From: Craterostigma plantagineum
Lineage: Eukaryota; Streptophyta; Magnoliopsida; Lamiales; Linderniaceae
NCBI GenBank assembly: GCA_027422505.1
Contig: JAPQWV010000051.1
Location: 4,493,501 to 4,557,500, forward strand
Length of the DNA: 64,000 nt
Reading direction: 5' to 3'
The notes beneath the pieces were generated by a model. The model made no database searches. It had not been told where the DNA came from and was given only the letters and a program-made list of their open reading frames with translations. The position numbers and the translations under genes are program-made. Of the stretch, positions 1 through 10,160 are shown in pieces (positions within the stretch are counted from its first letter, which is position 1; each line of letters opens with the position of its first letter).

Positions 1-24
1 GCGAAAACGATGAAAACTGGTGAA

Positions 25-425
25 GGTCACGGCCGTGACACATAGTGCACCTGGCCGTGACACTTGGCAGAGAGTTAGACTGAAGATGGTCACGGCCGTG
101 ACACTTCTTGCACCAGGCCGTGACCCATAGCAGCAGCAGCATTAGAAAATTCATATCTCTCAATCCAGATCTCGGATTGAGAATTCCTTTGGTCAGAACC
201 AAGATTGGCGAGTCTTCTATCTATGGTTAAAATTTCAGGTCAATCGGACATCGTTTACCCCTCCATCCGAGAGAAATACGAAACTGCCGCAAAGCTGTTG
301 AGGGGGTCACGGCCGTGACACTGCTGCACCAGGCCGTGACGAGCGGCAGTGAGCCCAAATTCGACCCAGAGAGTGTGACGGCCGTGACCTGTCTTGTCCC
401 AGGCCGTGACAGTGTCGAATTTCAC
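25..425. repeat. Palindromic minisatellite in LTR U3 (GTCACGGCCGTGAC)
   Basis: At least four units occur at about 25, 87, 305 and 374. Each unit has a full palindrome TCACGGCCGTGAC (one copy has TGACGGCCGTGAC), then 12-16 bases, then a half-site GGCCGTGAC, then a spacer often containing GGCAG or GCAGCAG. The array ends just upstream of the LTR TATA box at 426. The same unit design recurs at 9,180-9,475 and 60,190-60,480 and in short form at 4,235-4,316. Confidence 0.8.
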
Positions 426-433
426 TATAAAAA
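426..433 (+). promoter_or_regulatory. LTR TATA box
   Basis: TATAAAAA lies within CACTATAAAAAGCCC, directly after the palindromic minisatellite and about 950 bases before the LTR end. This fits a U3 promoter with R/U5 downstream. Inference from motif and position only. Confidence 0.55.
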
Positions 434-1384
434 GCCCAAATTCGACCCAGAAAGGACACAACCGACCAGAGATCAACCCTAATCCCTCTAGAGACGAAAA
501 ATAGCACATAAGAACGCAGAATCGCGCCCCGGAGCGCAAGAGACGGATCATCGACGAAATCACGCCCAATTGAACGAAGAACGAAGAATCATCGACGCTT
601 CCATCGCAGATCATCCGGATATCAAGAATATGAATTCTTCGCATTTATTCCTTATTTCTTTCATTGTTTTCCCGTCTATTATGCGTAGCTAATTCCCCTT
701 TGTGTTTGGGATTAGATGAACGCTAGGATTAGTCGTACTTAAGACGTATATTATCGTGATTTTGTGTTTTGACTATTTATCATTCTATGAATTTGTTCGT
801 TGCTTTAATATGTCTATGTGTTAAAGTAATCGTATGGAAAAACGTTTAGGGCGACAGCTAAACAACGTTTAGGCCGTTCGTAGAAGATAGGAATCGAGTA
901 TAGAGCGAAAGCAAATACTCGATCCTCGCCGTTAGTAATTACTGAATCTTAGATCCCCACGAGCGTTTAGGGCGACAGCAAACTCGCGAGCGGGTAGGAT
1001 AATTACTGCGATCTAGTCAAGATCACGTAGGAACGATTTTATTGTCTTAGTCGATAACACCTAGCGGGATTCAAATCCCGAGCACATCTTTATTATCTGA
1101 AGCTTCGTATCAGTTTTAAGCATGTTATTTGAATCTCTAGTTGAGTTAGAAGTAATCTGTTAGGTTAAGTCATAAAACAATCTGCGTATTTTGTTTAGGC
1201 TAAATATCGAGTCGATAGGTCACTACTAGTACTTGATTTATTCCTTGTGTTCGATACTCGTTTACTCACTTTACTGCACTACAAACGATAGGTCCACTGC
1301 CTATCGCACGTCGGTGATAGTAATTAGGTATTCGTTTTAATTATTACTTGTCGCACTTTTCATTCACACACCACGTGTCGATCA

Positions 1385-2109
1385 CCCTCTGTTTCTCATA
1401 TTCTGACTTAAAATAATATCACACATCTCCCAAGTGAAATACGATAACACAGTGACCCAGACATGCCTGAGCGGTTTGTTTCGAGTCATGTTGGGTCGAA
1501 ATCTGCGAACTAACGTCTTTGGCTCGGTCGAGCATGGCATCATTGGCCTGGATTTATTCTTTTTTCCTGCGGCTATCTCGATACTCGGGCTTAGAAAATC
1601 AGACAAACACACACATGATTGCCGCCATTCAAGTAAGCAATTCAGCCATTATTCTCAACAGAAATATCGAGTTCCAACCCGGTGCAAAAAATTGACACAG
1701 AACAATATAGGCACACGAACCCCTAAACTTACCCTACGAATCATAAACGATCAATAAGGTACATAAATTACTTCCGTCCGGCTTAACTTCAACCATTCCC
1801 ACCGAAATGAACAATAAGATTGCTTTGAAGAATGCAGCTCCTTTGAAAGTGTCCCCTACACGCAACGCATCGTACCCACGTCCCACATCGTCTTGCAATA
1901 TTCTCTCATACTAAATCTCTCTCTTTCTTTTATTTTCTTTATACACACAAATTATACTCTTACTCTTCCAATTCGCTCGAAATATTCCCATCTTTCTCTA
2001 CCTACTAAAAGGAAGATCAACAACCCTCCCTCACTCTCTCTGTACCACGTCCACCTATTAAGAAAAGAGATGTAAGAAAATTGTTGGGCGTCATAAGTTC
2101 ACGGTTATT
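1385..2109. other. No recognisable gene; possible old leader of the PADRE pseudogene
   Basis: No domain is recognised. A 107-codon open frame (1,434-1,757, +) has no family I know. The last 220 bases (about 1,890-2,105) are rich in C and T, like the leader of a plant mRNA, and end at the start codon of the pseudogene at 2,110. Confidence 0.4.
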
Positions 2110-2750
2110 ATGAAGAAGACCATAAGATGCTTCATCTCATGCATCTTACAGTACGGATCACTCGAAGTCATCAGAACCGTACATCCCAGCGGCCGCGTGG
2201 AGGAGCTCCGCCGCAATACAACACCACCAAGGTTCTGAAACCGGGTTTTCGAACCGGACCGGAAAATTTAGTGGTTTAAGGTTTAATGGTTTAACCGGAA
2301 TAAAACCGGGACAAAACCGGTGTAAACCGCTGTATATGATGTTATACACCTTTTAAAAAAATATTTTATTAACCTTAAATTTAGTTTTTATCAAAATTAA
2401 CTTTAATATAATAATCAATTAAAAATAATATCAAAATTTATGCTAATTTATAAAAAAAAAAAAAAAAAAACAACATTTGGGCCGAGAATTAGTTGGCCCA
2501 TTAGCTTACTTCGGATTAAGTTTTTCATAGTTTTTCTTTTTTTTTTTAAATTAAACAATTGGACCGGACCGGGCCTGAACCATATTTTGGGCCGGTCCGC
2601 GGTTTTCCGGCCCAAACCGCCCGGCCCGGTCCGGTCGTTAAAACCCTGAACACCACCACGACCGCCGACGTACAAAAGCTTTACCCTAAGCACCTCCTCA
2701 AGAAGCACACCTCCGAGGTTTCAGACGGCGGCGTCCTCCGCTTCTATTGA
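2110..2750 (+). pseudogene. PADRE/DUF4228-domain gene, broken by a hAT-like MITE
   Basis: From the ATG at 2,110 the frame reads MKKTIRCFISCIL, then a stretch containing EVIRTVHPSGRVEEL. This is the N-terminus typical of small plant PADRE (DUF4228) proteins, which are stress- and pathogen-responsive proteins of unknown biochemistry. Forty codons on, a 420-bp element (2,230-2,649) interrupts it. The domain resumes at about 2,658 with ADVQKLYPKHLLKK, again characteristic, but in a shifted frame, and stops at 2,750 before the usual C-terminal half that ends in an IYFLMP-like motif. It is therefore split, frameshifted and truncated. It could be an old resident gene or a captured copy. The family call is from remembered members. 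Confidence 0.6.
2230..2649. mobile_element. hAT-like MITE with 8-9 bp target duplication
   Basis: The element is flanked by identical ACACCACCA at 2,221-2,229 and 2,650-2,658, which fits the 8-bp duplication of hAT elements. Its ends (AGGTTCTGAAAC and the complement of GTTAAAACCCTGA) form an imperfect inverted repeat. The interior is rich in ACCGG/CCGGTCC words near both ends and AT-rich in the middle. There is no coding capacity. It sits inside the PADRE coding sequence. Confidence 0.65.
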
Positions 2751-3264
2751 AATCTTCCGCTATATATTGAATCAGACACCGAGTATTCTCTCTTATTCTC
2801 TTTTTGACATCGTACCCAGGAGATGCGTGTGCTCGTGGCCAGAAGAGAGGTTAGGGCTTTGATTTAGTGAAGGGGTTTGATTTTCTATTTGATGTTTGTC
2901 TTCGCGTATGAGAGAGAGAGAGAGCGGGCGACATGTACGGCTGTAGAATGGATCAGCCTAAATGCACAATCTGTCCCATGAAATTATGCTAGAAGCCCAA
3001 CCATCAGTCTCGCAAATCTAAGAGACTATGTAGATGGAAATAAATGCCAGGAGGTCAAAATGGTAATTAAGGAGGGCAAACTGGTAAAACGCAACTTGTT
3101 ATAAGGGCAAACTCGATGCTGACGTTCTTTATTTAAGATGGCAGTGCAATTCAATCTCAAATGAACCTAAAATGGTAATTTTCATTGATGATGCTGACAT
3201 GTCGCAAGGGGATTGGCTTTGGTAGTGGTCAATGAGAGTCCACATCCAACTTTTATATAGTATA
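2751..3264. other. Unassigned intergenic sequence
   Basis: No gene seen. It holds a short GA repeat at about 2,910-2,923 and ends in TTTTATATAGTATAGATGATG. A similar ending appears at about 12,615-12,637 and 30,870-30,890, so the last 200-250 bases may be a member of a short dispersed repeat. Confidence 0.3.
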
Positions 3265-3560
3265 GATGATGACAGACATTAAATTCATCAAAAGTTCATT
3301 TATCTACATTTTCACCATTTATTAGTTTGAGTTATAATACCTAGCCTGAAACCATTGCGGAGCAAATCTCCCACTTCATTAATAGCCCCCACACTTGCTT
3401 AGCTAACAAAACCTTATTAAATGCCTCAAAAGTATAATCCTCCCATTGCTTCTCTAGTACGCCAGTAGTTACTGCTTGCAAACCCTCGGTATGAATAAAT
3501 GAAAATACCTCTCTTCTATTACGTCCAGTAGTTACTGCTTGCAAATCCAAATGCATCTTT
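3265..3560 (-). pseudogene. LINE remnant (C-terminal reverse transcriptase region)
   Basis: On the minus strand the frame reads FEAFNKVLLAKQVWGLL, the motif found just after the reverse transcriptase in plant non-LTR retrotransposons (usual form: AFNKALLAKQ-W-LL). The family pattern decays soon after. A second copy of the same fragment lies at 14,090-14,290. The block CAGTAGTTACTGCTTGCAAA occurs twice (about 3,462 and 3,531). Confidence 0.55.
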
Positions 3561-4092
3561 TGTGTAGTCTAGACTGAACTAACGATGGCCGACAAACACA
3601 CACTGTGATATGGTCAACATTAGAGGAAAGGAAGTAAATGATTTATCCATACACCATCCGATAAACCTACCCTCTGCTGAGCAACCCTGCTACAAAACAT
3701 CGTTTCAAATGAAGTTCTGTCCATGTTTTTAGTACACAGTAGCATTTTTCATGCGGTAATTCGGTCATAGTATCTACTGAAAAAAATCGAATGAACACAC
3801 ATACCTCCTAATTATCGTAAATAAAAAATTAACAAAATATTCAACATGCATTTCGTCCCAAATTCTAACTGAAAATAATAACAAAAACAGAATAGCCATG
3901 AGCTTTTATCAAGACATGAAAAATAGAATATAAAATGACAAACACAAATTGATAAAGAATAATATAGAATAAAAAAATTCGTCTGCAACGGAAGTATAGT
4001 AAGCAATACCCAATTGCGTTTTAAGATTGTTAGGTACAATTCCGTGTCCACGAATATATTCAATATATCGATCGTAAGGAGGACGATTCTAT
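3561..4092. other. Unassigned; ends in a dispersed repeat
   Basis: No gene seen. From about 4,000 to the CACTA insertion at 4,093 the sequence (AGTAAGCAATACCC, GTTTTAAGATTGTTAGG, ATCGATCGTAAGG) is repeated at 4,928-5,020 and 10,380-10,540, so it is a dispersed repeat of unknown class. Confidence 0.4.
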
Positions 4093-4227
4093 CACTACTA
4101 GAAAAAGACGTATTAGACACGGAAAATTCGGTGTCTAAAACCAAATTCCATATCCATTGAGTGATTAGACAAAGAATTATCTATGTCTGATGTGTAGGTA
4201 TTGTTCTCGTAGCAAATTTAAGGCCTT

Positions 4228-4323
4228 GGCAAGAAGTGCACGGCCGTGACACTGTCGGGAAGCCTACGGCTGTGGGCGAGCCATAGGATGCCCGACAGTG
4301 TCACGGCCGTGACACTTCTTGCC
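4228..4323. repeat. Near-perfect inverted repeat inside the CACTA element
   Basis: The arm at 4,228-4,259 (GGCAAGAAGTG, CACGGCCGTGAC, ACTGTCGGG) is matched by its reverse complement at 4,291-4,323. The only difference is one or two bases next to the palindrome. The loop is about 31 bases. Confidence 0.85.
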
Positions 4324-4404
4324 GTGGATTCTTGACTCGTGAGCTAGGCTCACATTTGTGTTTTGAACCAGGGTCTGGAACGAAGTAGAAAGCTGACGAA
4401 ACTC

Positions 4405-4533
4405 GGGAAAAATTTTTAAATTCCGTTGCGTCCGGGGCGAGGCCTCGGGTCACCCAGGGTTTTCCAACAGTGGGGAACCACGGGTGTCCCGAGGGCTCGC
4501 CCCGGACGCAGCGAAATTTCAAAATTTTTACCC
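4405..4533. repeat. Long imperfect foldback inside the CACTA element
   Basis: The arm at 4,405-4,455 pairs with 4,481-4,533. The shared core is TGCGTCCGGGGCGAG, with CTCGGG and the AAAATTTT ends also matched. The 25-base loop can itself pair in part. RNA from this region could form a hairpin of roughly 50 base pairs. Confidence 0.8.
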
Positions 4534-4926
4534 GTCTTAAATAAAAATAATTAGATTAAATAGGAGAAAAAATTGATTAAGGGTATAGTAGAGATTTTGT
4601 TTAATTTTTTAATATGTGTGCAATTACCTTAAACTACTATTTAGGAAGAGGGGGTATCGTTCTTCACCACTTCGTTCCGAAAATTGGCCAGCTTCGGCCG
4701 TTCGTCACGGCCTGAGACATTGCCGGGGCCGTACCGTTTCTAAAATGAATTTCATCACATTTCCGTTTTTTGTTTCATATCTAATCCATGTCTAAAGAAA
4801 AGCATTAATTTATTTTGAAATAAAAATAAAAAACTGTGCCAGAATCCGTTTCTAGTACTCATAATTTATACACGAAACCAATCATGTATCTATTTTTCGT
4901 GTCGGATGCTATGTGTTCTTGTAGTG

Positions 4927-5545
4927 TGTGTAAGCAATCCCCACCCAATGTCGTTTTAAGATTGTTAGGTACAATTCAGTGTGTATGACTTTATTAAATA
5001 CATCGATCAGAGGGGGACGCAAACTGTTTTTTTTTTTTTTTTTGTCGAGGCAAGCGTTAGAAGCTATGTCCTTAAAACGATATTGCCCCGTACACGGTGC
5101 TTACGCAATACAACAATCATTTACCAACGTCCCATGATGGCAGTACTCCAAATTACGAGACAAATGAACTTAGTCAATGCTTGTTGGACTCTCTGACCAC
5201 TTTGAATACGATATGTACTACGTATATTTCACGATGAAAGAAGGGAAATATAAGAATCGAGAGAGGATTCGAGGTGTTCGAGATCTTGTAAATGAGCAAA
5301 TGAACCTCCCTATTATAGATGGGGCTGAAATTTGCTTCAAATTTGTTTTTATTCATGTTTGGTGACAACCTTTCACCTGAACAGATTCATCTCTCAGCTA
5401 AATAAATGTGATTCTCAATGAAGCGTTACTTCTTTACACGTCTTGAGTTGAATACTTGCTTTATTGAATCCCTTTACATGAAGATTTACAACTATTGCAG
5501 TTATTTCTGTTTAAATTTTCCAACAATCCCCACATAAATACGAAT
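4927..5545. other. Dispersed-repeat copy and unassigned sequence
   Basis: 4,928-5,020 repeats the unit also seen at 4,000-4,092 and 10,380-10,540. A T run occurs at about 5,026-5,043. No coding family is recognised. Confidence 0.35.
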
Positions 5546-6437
5546 TATTTTTTATAGGAAAGCTAACACTAATGAGAGTACAATCGATAAGTCAATGCAT
5601 CGAGAAAGATAGCTTGTTGCTTTGAATCTTCTGTAGTTGAACGGTATCGAGCATACTTGCTATGCAATGGCTGCAATGTCTTCGACTGCCCAACTTTTGT
5701 GTATACTAAGACAACAACACCCACACAGTGACTTATCTCACATATTTAGTTCTTAATGATTTGTCGGTTTGGCCATGAATACGATCTTCTATTCATGAGT
5801 GTTTCGTAGAAGCGACTCGGCTCCTCACCCACATAGGTGACAATTTTAATAAGAATATCCTCCAAACACTCCACCTTATAAACAATATACATTAAGAGTA
5901 GAAACTCAACCTCACTACATGTGGTAGAACAACACAAACATCCTAGGAAAGATAGAGACAATATTGTCCACATGTTGTAGCACAATTTCTGTAATGTAGT
6001 TGTCCCGTTGAACGAGATCTTGGGACTACAGTCAACATGGTTGGGTTACCGCTACAGTCGTTTTATTGGTAGATTTTTAATCACATTCCTCTTGATGTAC
6101 AATTTACATGATCTCGAGTTAACCTCTTCGTAACCTGCCAAATTATCTTTCAATTTGACATCATCATCGATTGAAATCATTTATTTGAGATCAACTGCTT
6201 AATGGTACGTGTCGATGACGTTTATGTCAGGACTAAGTGTTCTACAAATTATTGTATGTCTTTATCGGTCGTCTACCACAATGTACAATAGACACAAACT
6301 CGTTTTAACTATGAAGATCTTATCTAGAAATTCCATAGTCATTCTGCCTCTTCTACGACTTTATTTAGGGTGATAAACTCCGATTTCATATTTCACCGAG
6401 CAACACGTTTGCCTGATGGATTTTCAGTACTCTGTGT
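5546..6437 (-). pseudogene. Decayed copia pol (RNase H end), interrupted by the 6.4-8.2 kb element
   Basis: On the minus strand, pieces such as ITLNKVVEEAE, WNFLDKI and VISIDDDVKLKDN match the order of copia RNase H (usual forms: EEAEWL-NFL and ISIDYVKSKDN). Several stops and shifts are present. The stretch 5,556-5,910 is duplicated at 13,268-13,890. A further copia piece lies on the other side of the inserted element at 8,156-8,420. Confidence 0.5.
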
Positions 6438-6741
6438 TGGTCCACTTGTTACCAAACAAGGATCAAAAGATTATTAGAAAGATTAAAACCGTATGAAGCA
6501 CCTTTTAGTGTATGTTTGTGTGTGTATTTAACAAGAACGGCTTCAAGCAATTTTCTTTTGATAAAAACCCTAACAAGGGTAATTATGGGCTTTCTATACC
6601 ACAACTCTTTGGTATATTAAAGCCCAAGTACCAAAACTTCTACTAAATACAAGTTGTCTCCCCAACCTGTACAACATATTAATATCTAAATATTAACCCA
6701 AGACACAAATAAATAGAGGACACTATAATTAATTCCTAACA
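6438..6741 (-). repeat. 3' LTR of the short copia element
   Basis: It matches 7,851-8,155 with only a few substitutions (for example TTTCTATACCAC against TTTATATACCAG). On the minus strand it is preceded by the purine tract TAAGGGGGAGAT. Confidence 0.85.
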
Positions 6742-7036
6742 ATCTCCCCCTTAGTGTCCTCGTCCTCTTGTTGATGTCTTCTGGGTCTTCCTTTTCTTGG
6801 GGCTCACCAGCACATATGGTGATTTTCTAAGTCCTAAGAAATGCTCGTATGACCGCAAACTTCTTCGATATGATATTCTCTCAGATATGATCTCGATCAG
6901 CTTCATGTACTTTGCTTGGACTTCGTGCTCTTCATCTTTTTTTTCAAGCAAGTTCGTGTGTCGTAAGAAAATTAGTCAAGATCGGTCGATTTTACTTTAG
7001 TAATTAAGTTCTCCCGACTTTTTAGTTAAGAGTAAG

Positions 7037-7545
7037 AAATCGGACGATTTAAGTTTTAGTTGATCGAACAAGTTAAAGGACTGGAATCGGACAACTCAGA
7101 TCCTAATTGTGAAAATCGAGTGACTTAATATTGATCTAAATCTGGCGACTTAAATAATCAAATTAGATAGGTTGGGTCAGAGGCTGAAATCAGGCGATAG
7201 AAGTTAAAAGTGCTTGATTCGGATGACTTTAGTTCAAATGAGAATCGGACGATTTGATAGACTTATGACCAAGAGATTTAAATCGAGCAATTTACGGTTA
7301 TGTAAGAAAGTCTCAATCGGACGATTAGAGCGAAATTGGGTGAGTTTAACTCGAGCGATTTGTCAAAAAAATTTCGACTAGTGATTTAGAAGAAAATTCG
7401 TGTTAGCTACAGTGAAATCGCGCGATTTGTGAAATCGTACAATTTCCTCTTATAGGACAGGAAGTAATCGAGCGATTTATTCTTAGACTGAAATTCGTCG
7501 AGGCTTAAATCGGGCGATTTTGGTGAAATCGAACGATTTTCTCTC
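7037..7545. repeat. Scattered ATCGNNCGATT palindromes in the element interior
   Basis: At least eight close copies of the partly palindromic word ATCG-two bases-CGATT occur within about 500 bases (for example near 7,038, 7,242, 7,318, 7,415, 7,470, 7,510 and 7,530). More degenerate versions lie between them. Confidence 0.7.
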
Positions 7546-7850
7546 GAATCCTTCAAATTACACGAAGCTGTGTGAAAAATCTACCCGAAAGTGAAGAACA
7601 GACCCAGAAAAAGCAAATTTCAGACTCGATTTTCTGGTTTAAATCTAACTCAAACTTGACTGAAATCGATGTAAAAGAACAGAAATAGACTCATTAACGA
7701 TTTTCTTCACCAAAAGATGGTTAAAAAACGATTTAACAGGTACATAAAAATCAAAAATGGATTTTGAGCAAATGTTCTGTCAAATCTTATCAGAATCGAA
7801 CGACACTGGATTCAAATTGATGAGATCGATCCACGTTTTGCTCTGATACT

Positions 7851-8155
7851 TGGTCCACTTGTTACCAAACAAGGATCAAAAGATTATTAGAAAGATTAAA
7901 ACCGTATGAAGCACCTTTTAGTGTGTGTTTGTGTGTGTATTTAACAAGAACGGCTTCAAGCAATTTTCTTTTGATAAAAACCCTAACAAGGGTAATTATG
8001 GGCTTTATATACCAGAACTCTTTGATATATTAAAGCCCAAGTACCAAAACTTCTACTAAATACAAGTTGTCTCCCCAACCTACTACAACACATTAATATC
8101 TAAATATTAACCCAAGACACAAATATATAGAGGACACTATAATTAATTCCTAACA
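7851..8155 (-). repeat. 5' LTR of the short copia element
   Basis: It is the partner of 6,438-6,741. On the minus strand the LTR end runs straight into GTATCAGAGC, the Met-tRNA primer site. Confidence 0.85.
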
Positions 8156-8420
8156 CTCTGCGTTGCCATCAATTTTGAACTCGTAATCATTGTATTCGTT
8201 TGGACTCTTTTGTATCTGATATCCAATTTTCGTCAACACCCGTACCAATATAACTAATAAATTTCGTTGTATCATTCGTACGTGCCCTTTCATATACATA
8301 AATCAATCTGCACTGTTATTATTGACAAATCCAATAAATATTATATCAACCATTTTAGGTCCGATCTTATATTTCTTAGGCCCTTTGATCTTTATGAAGT
8401 ATCCCCACACTTCTAGGTAT
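8156..8420 (-). pseudogene. Decayed copia pol fragment (SH3-like domain after integrase)
   Basis: The minus strand reads KKYKIGPKMVDIIFIGF followed by NNNSA. This is the segment after the copia integrase (usual form: KKPKLGPKTVDCVFIGYA), close to a VWGY block. Together with 5,546-6,437 it shows that the short copia element landed in an older, rearranged copia remnant. Confidence 0.55.
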
Positions 8421-9179
8421 TTATACAAGGGCTGGTATACCTTTTCATGAAATTTCGTGTCTTCTCAAAAGACCGCACTTTTTCGCTACAGGTTGAGCCT
8501 CTTTGCAACATATCGCAAGTCTCTAATTAACTGCACCTTTTCATAAAAGTTATACACCTTCGTGAAATGTTGCTCTTACTTCAAAAGATCGCACATTTTC
8601 ACGGAGGTTCATACCTCTTCGCATAAGGTTATAGCTTTTCCGAAATTCATAGGGTTTTACAGAAAACCGTGCATTTTCGTGAGGTTGTACCACTTCAAAG
8701 CGTCACACCACTGCGTGAGATCACATCTCTTCTTGAAAGTCGTGTCTCCTTGTATGATCGCAACACTATGAGATCATACCTCTTTACGAAAAACCTTTTC
8801 CGTAAAAGGTTATGTTTGTCGGTGAGATCACTCTTTATTTTTTTATTTGCAAAAGGTCGTGTTGTATCCTTTGCAATTATCATGCCTCCTCATGGCATCG
8901 TACCATTTTGTGTAAGATCATGCTTAATTGAGAGATCGTACCTCTTCATTAAAGGTCATGCCTATTCATTAAAGCACGTATCATTTCGTGTCTCGGCCCC
9001 ACTTCGTGAAACGTCAAACCTCGTCACAATTCGTAAAGGTCGTGTCTCTTTGTGAGAATGTATCTCTTCGGAAAAGCCATATCATGTTGGGAAGTGTGAC
9101 CCAAAACTCCGGGAATTATCGTCGGGGAACGATCGGGGAGATCGGAACAAAGAAGCATTGAAACATGTTTGCAGATCAG

Positions 9180-9475
9180 GTTCACGGCCTCATGTTTTGG
9201 TCTTCACGGCCGTGAACAAGAGTAGATTAGGGCCTGATGGTGCTGCTGCCCACAGTCACAGTCGTGACTAGCTAACCATCTGGCCGTGACACGTCTGTAA
9301 CGGCCGTGAACAGAGCTGCCAGGAGCCGTGAAGTCGGGCAGAGAAGAAGTCAGGCCATCCCGCTATCTTCACGGCCGTGAAGGTAGCTGTCCCAGGCCGT
9401 GAAGCTTGACTGAATGCGCGCGAAGATCTGTTCAAACGAGTCACGGCCGTGATGGAGGAAGCTAGAGGCCGTGAC
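9180..9475. repeat. Palindromic minisatellite in solo-LTR U3
   Basis: There are four to five diverged units of full site TCACGGCCGTGA, short spacer, half-site GGCCGTGA (near 9,209, 9,283, 9,300, 9,368 and 9,438). The layout is the same as at 25-425 although the rest of the two LTRs looks unrelated. Confidence 0.8.
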
Positions 9476-9549
9476 AAGCTTCAGGTTTCTTGATAACAGT
9501 TAGACAGAAGTCCTGAGTCAAGTAGGAACCTTCTAGGTTATTTATCATC

Positions 9550-9557
9550 TATATATA
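9550..9557 (+). promoter_or_regulatory. TATA box of the solo LTR
   Basis: TATATATA within CTATATATAGGG, about 75 bases downstream of the last palindrome unit and 280 bases before the LTR end. Confidence 0.5.
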
Positions 9558-10160
9558 GGGCGAATTAGCTCGACTTTTGTACTGCGAGTTGAGAGAGAAA
9601 GTTGCAAACTTGTAATATATGTAAATAGTTCGGAATAAAAAGAATCGTTGATCCGTGGATCCGTGGACGTAGACCAAATCTTGGGTCGAACCACGTAAAA
9701 AGTTGTGTCTTCGTCTCTGTTTTCTTTTCTCTGTTTTTTAGCGGATTACATATCAAGACGAATCTTTCGACTTGATCTTCACACAACCTCGAAAGATCTC
9801 TCAAACGCGAATCTATAGGCGCTGATTACTCAACATATCACTTTCAAGAGAAAGCACATTTTCGTGAAAGTCGTACCTCTACATGAGAATGCAGCTCTTC
9901 ACGGAAGGTCTGAGAACATATCTCCCCACCAAAGGTCTGTGAAGTCGCACTTTTTCACAAAAGGTCATCTCACTTTGTTAAACCGCACATCTCATTGCGA
10001 CTTGTCCTACCTTTACAAAAGGTCGCTCTTATTCACAAAAGATCATACCTTTTTACCATTTTCTTAAAGGTTATACCTTTTCACGAAAGGTCGCACTTTT
10101 TCGCTAAAGTATATACCTTTCCTCAAAAGATTATCCTTTCTTGCAAGAAGTGACAATTCT

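Larger units (their letters stand above)
1..1384 (+). mobile_element. Athila-type Ty3 LTR (3' LTR or solo LTR), cut by window edge
   Basis: The stretch has the layout of the complete LTRs at 45,934-47,684 and 55,112-56,863: a TATA box, a transcribed part beginning with a GGGATTAGATGAACGCTAG-like block, repeats of GTTTAGGGCGACAG, a TTCGATACTCG block, a CGATAGGTCCACTGCC block near the end, and a terminus CGATCA like the CTCGATCA terminus of those LTRs. No primer-binding site follows position 1,384, so this is a 3' LTR whose element lies left of the window, or a solo LTR. The left end is outside the window, so length and target duplication cannot be judged. Confidence 0.7.
4093..4926. mobile_element. 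Non-autonomous CACTA transposon
   Basis: The left end is CACTACTAGAAAAA and the right end is TTCTTGTAGTG, whose complement is CACTACAAGAA. Both are standard CACTA termini, and both subterminal regions carry GACACG[A/G]AAAAT. The element lies within a dispersed repeat whose undisturbed copy at about 10,450-10,470 reads CGATTGTAGTAAGCAAT, giving an approximate empty site. The 3-bp flanks are TAT and TGT, an imperfect duplication. No transposase is present. The interior holds two foldbacks (4,228-4,323 and 4,405-4,533) and two copies of the palindrome shared with the LTRs. Confidence 0.7.
6438..8155 (-). mobile_element. Short non-autonomous copia element (two LTRs, 1.1 kb interior, no ORF)
   Basis: Two nearly identical repeats of about 305 bp (6,438-6,741 and 7,851-8,155) flank a 1.1-kb interior. 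Read on the minus strand, each LTR begins TGTTAGGAATTAATTATAG. The complement of GCTCTGATAC at 7,840-7,849 gives GTATCAGAGC, the initiator-Met tRNA primer site. The complement of AATCTCCCCCTTA at 6,741-6,753 gives the polypurine tract. CTCTG occurs at both outer edges (6,430-6,434 and 8,156-8,160), though the exact LTR border is ambiguous by a few bases. There is no gag or pol. Confidence 0.85.
9085..9835 (+). mobile_element. Solo LTR with 5-bp target duplication TATCA
   Basis: The LTR starts TGTTGGGAAG and ends ACTCAACA. It is flanked by TATCA at 9,080-9,084 and 9,836-9,840. Length is 751 bp with no internal region, so it is the product of LTR-LTR recombination. A palindromic minisatellite (9,180-9,475) lies upstream of a TATA box at 9,550. 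Confidence 0.88.
8430..10160. repeat. Degenerate tandem-repeat array (about 25-30 bp unit), split by a solo LTR
   Basis: Words of the type GAAAGGTCGCACCTTTTCACG are repeated with heavy drift from about 8,430 to 9,084 and again from 9,841 to 10,160. The interval between is a solo LTR insertion. Open frames in this stretch (for example 8,669-9,055) are by-products of the repeat. Confidence 0.6.

Noticed and set aside
1434..1757. 107-codon ORF
   Set aside because: No recognised family, no supporting context and an overlapping ORF on the other strand.
8669..9055. 128-codon ORF on the plus strand
   Set aside because: Translation of the degenerate tandem repeat; no domain.
8430..10160. Possible CRISPR-like array
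   Set aside because: Units are degenerate and contiguous without unique spacers, and the genome is plant nuclear.
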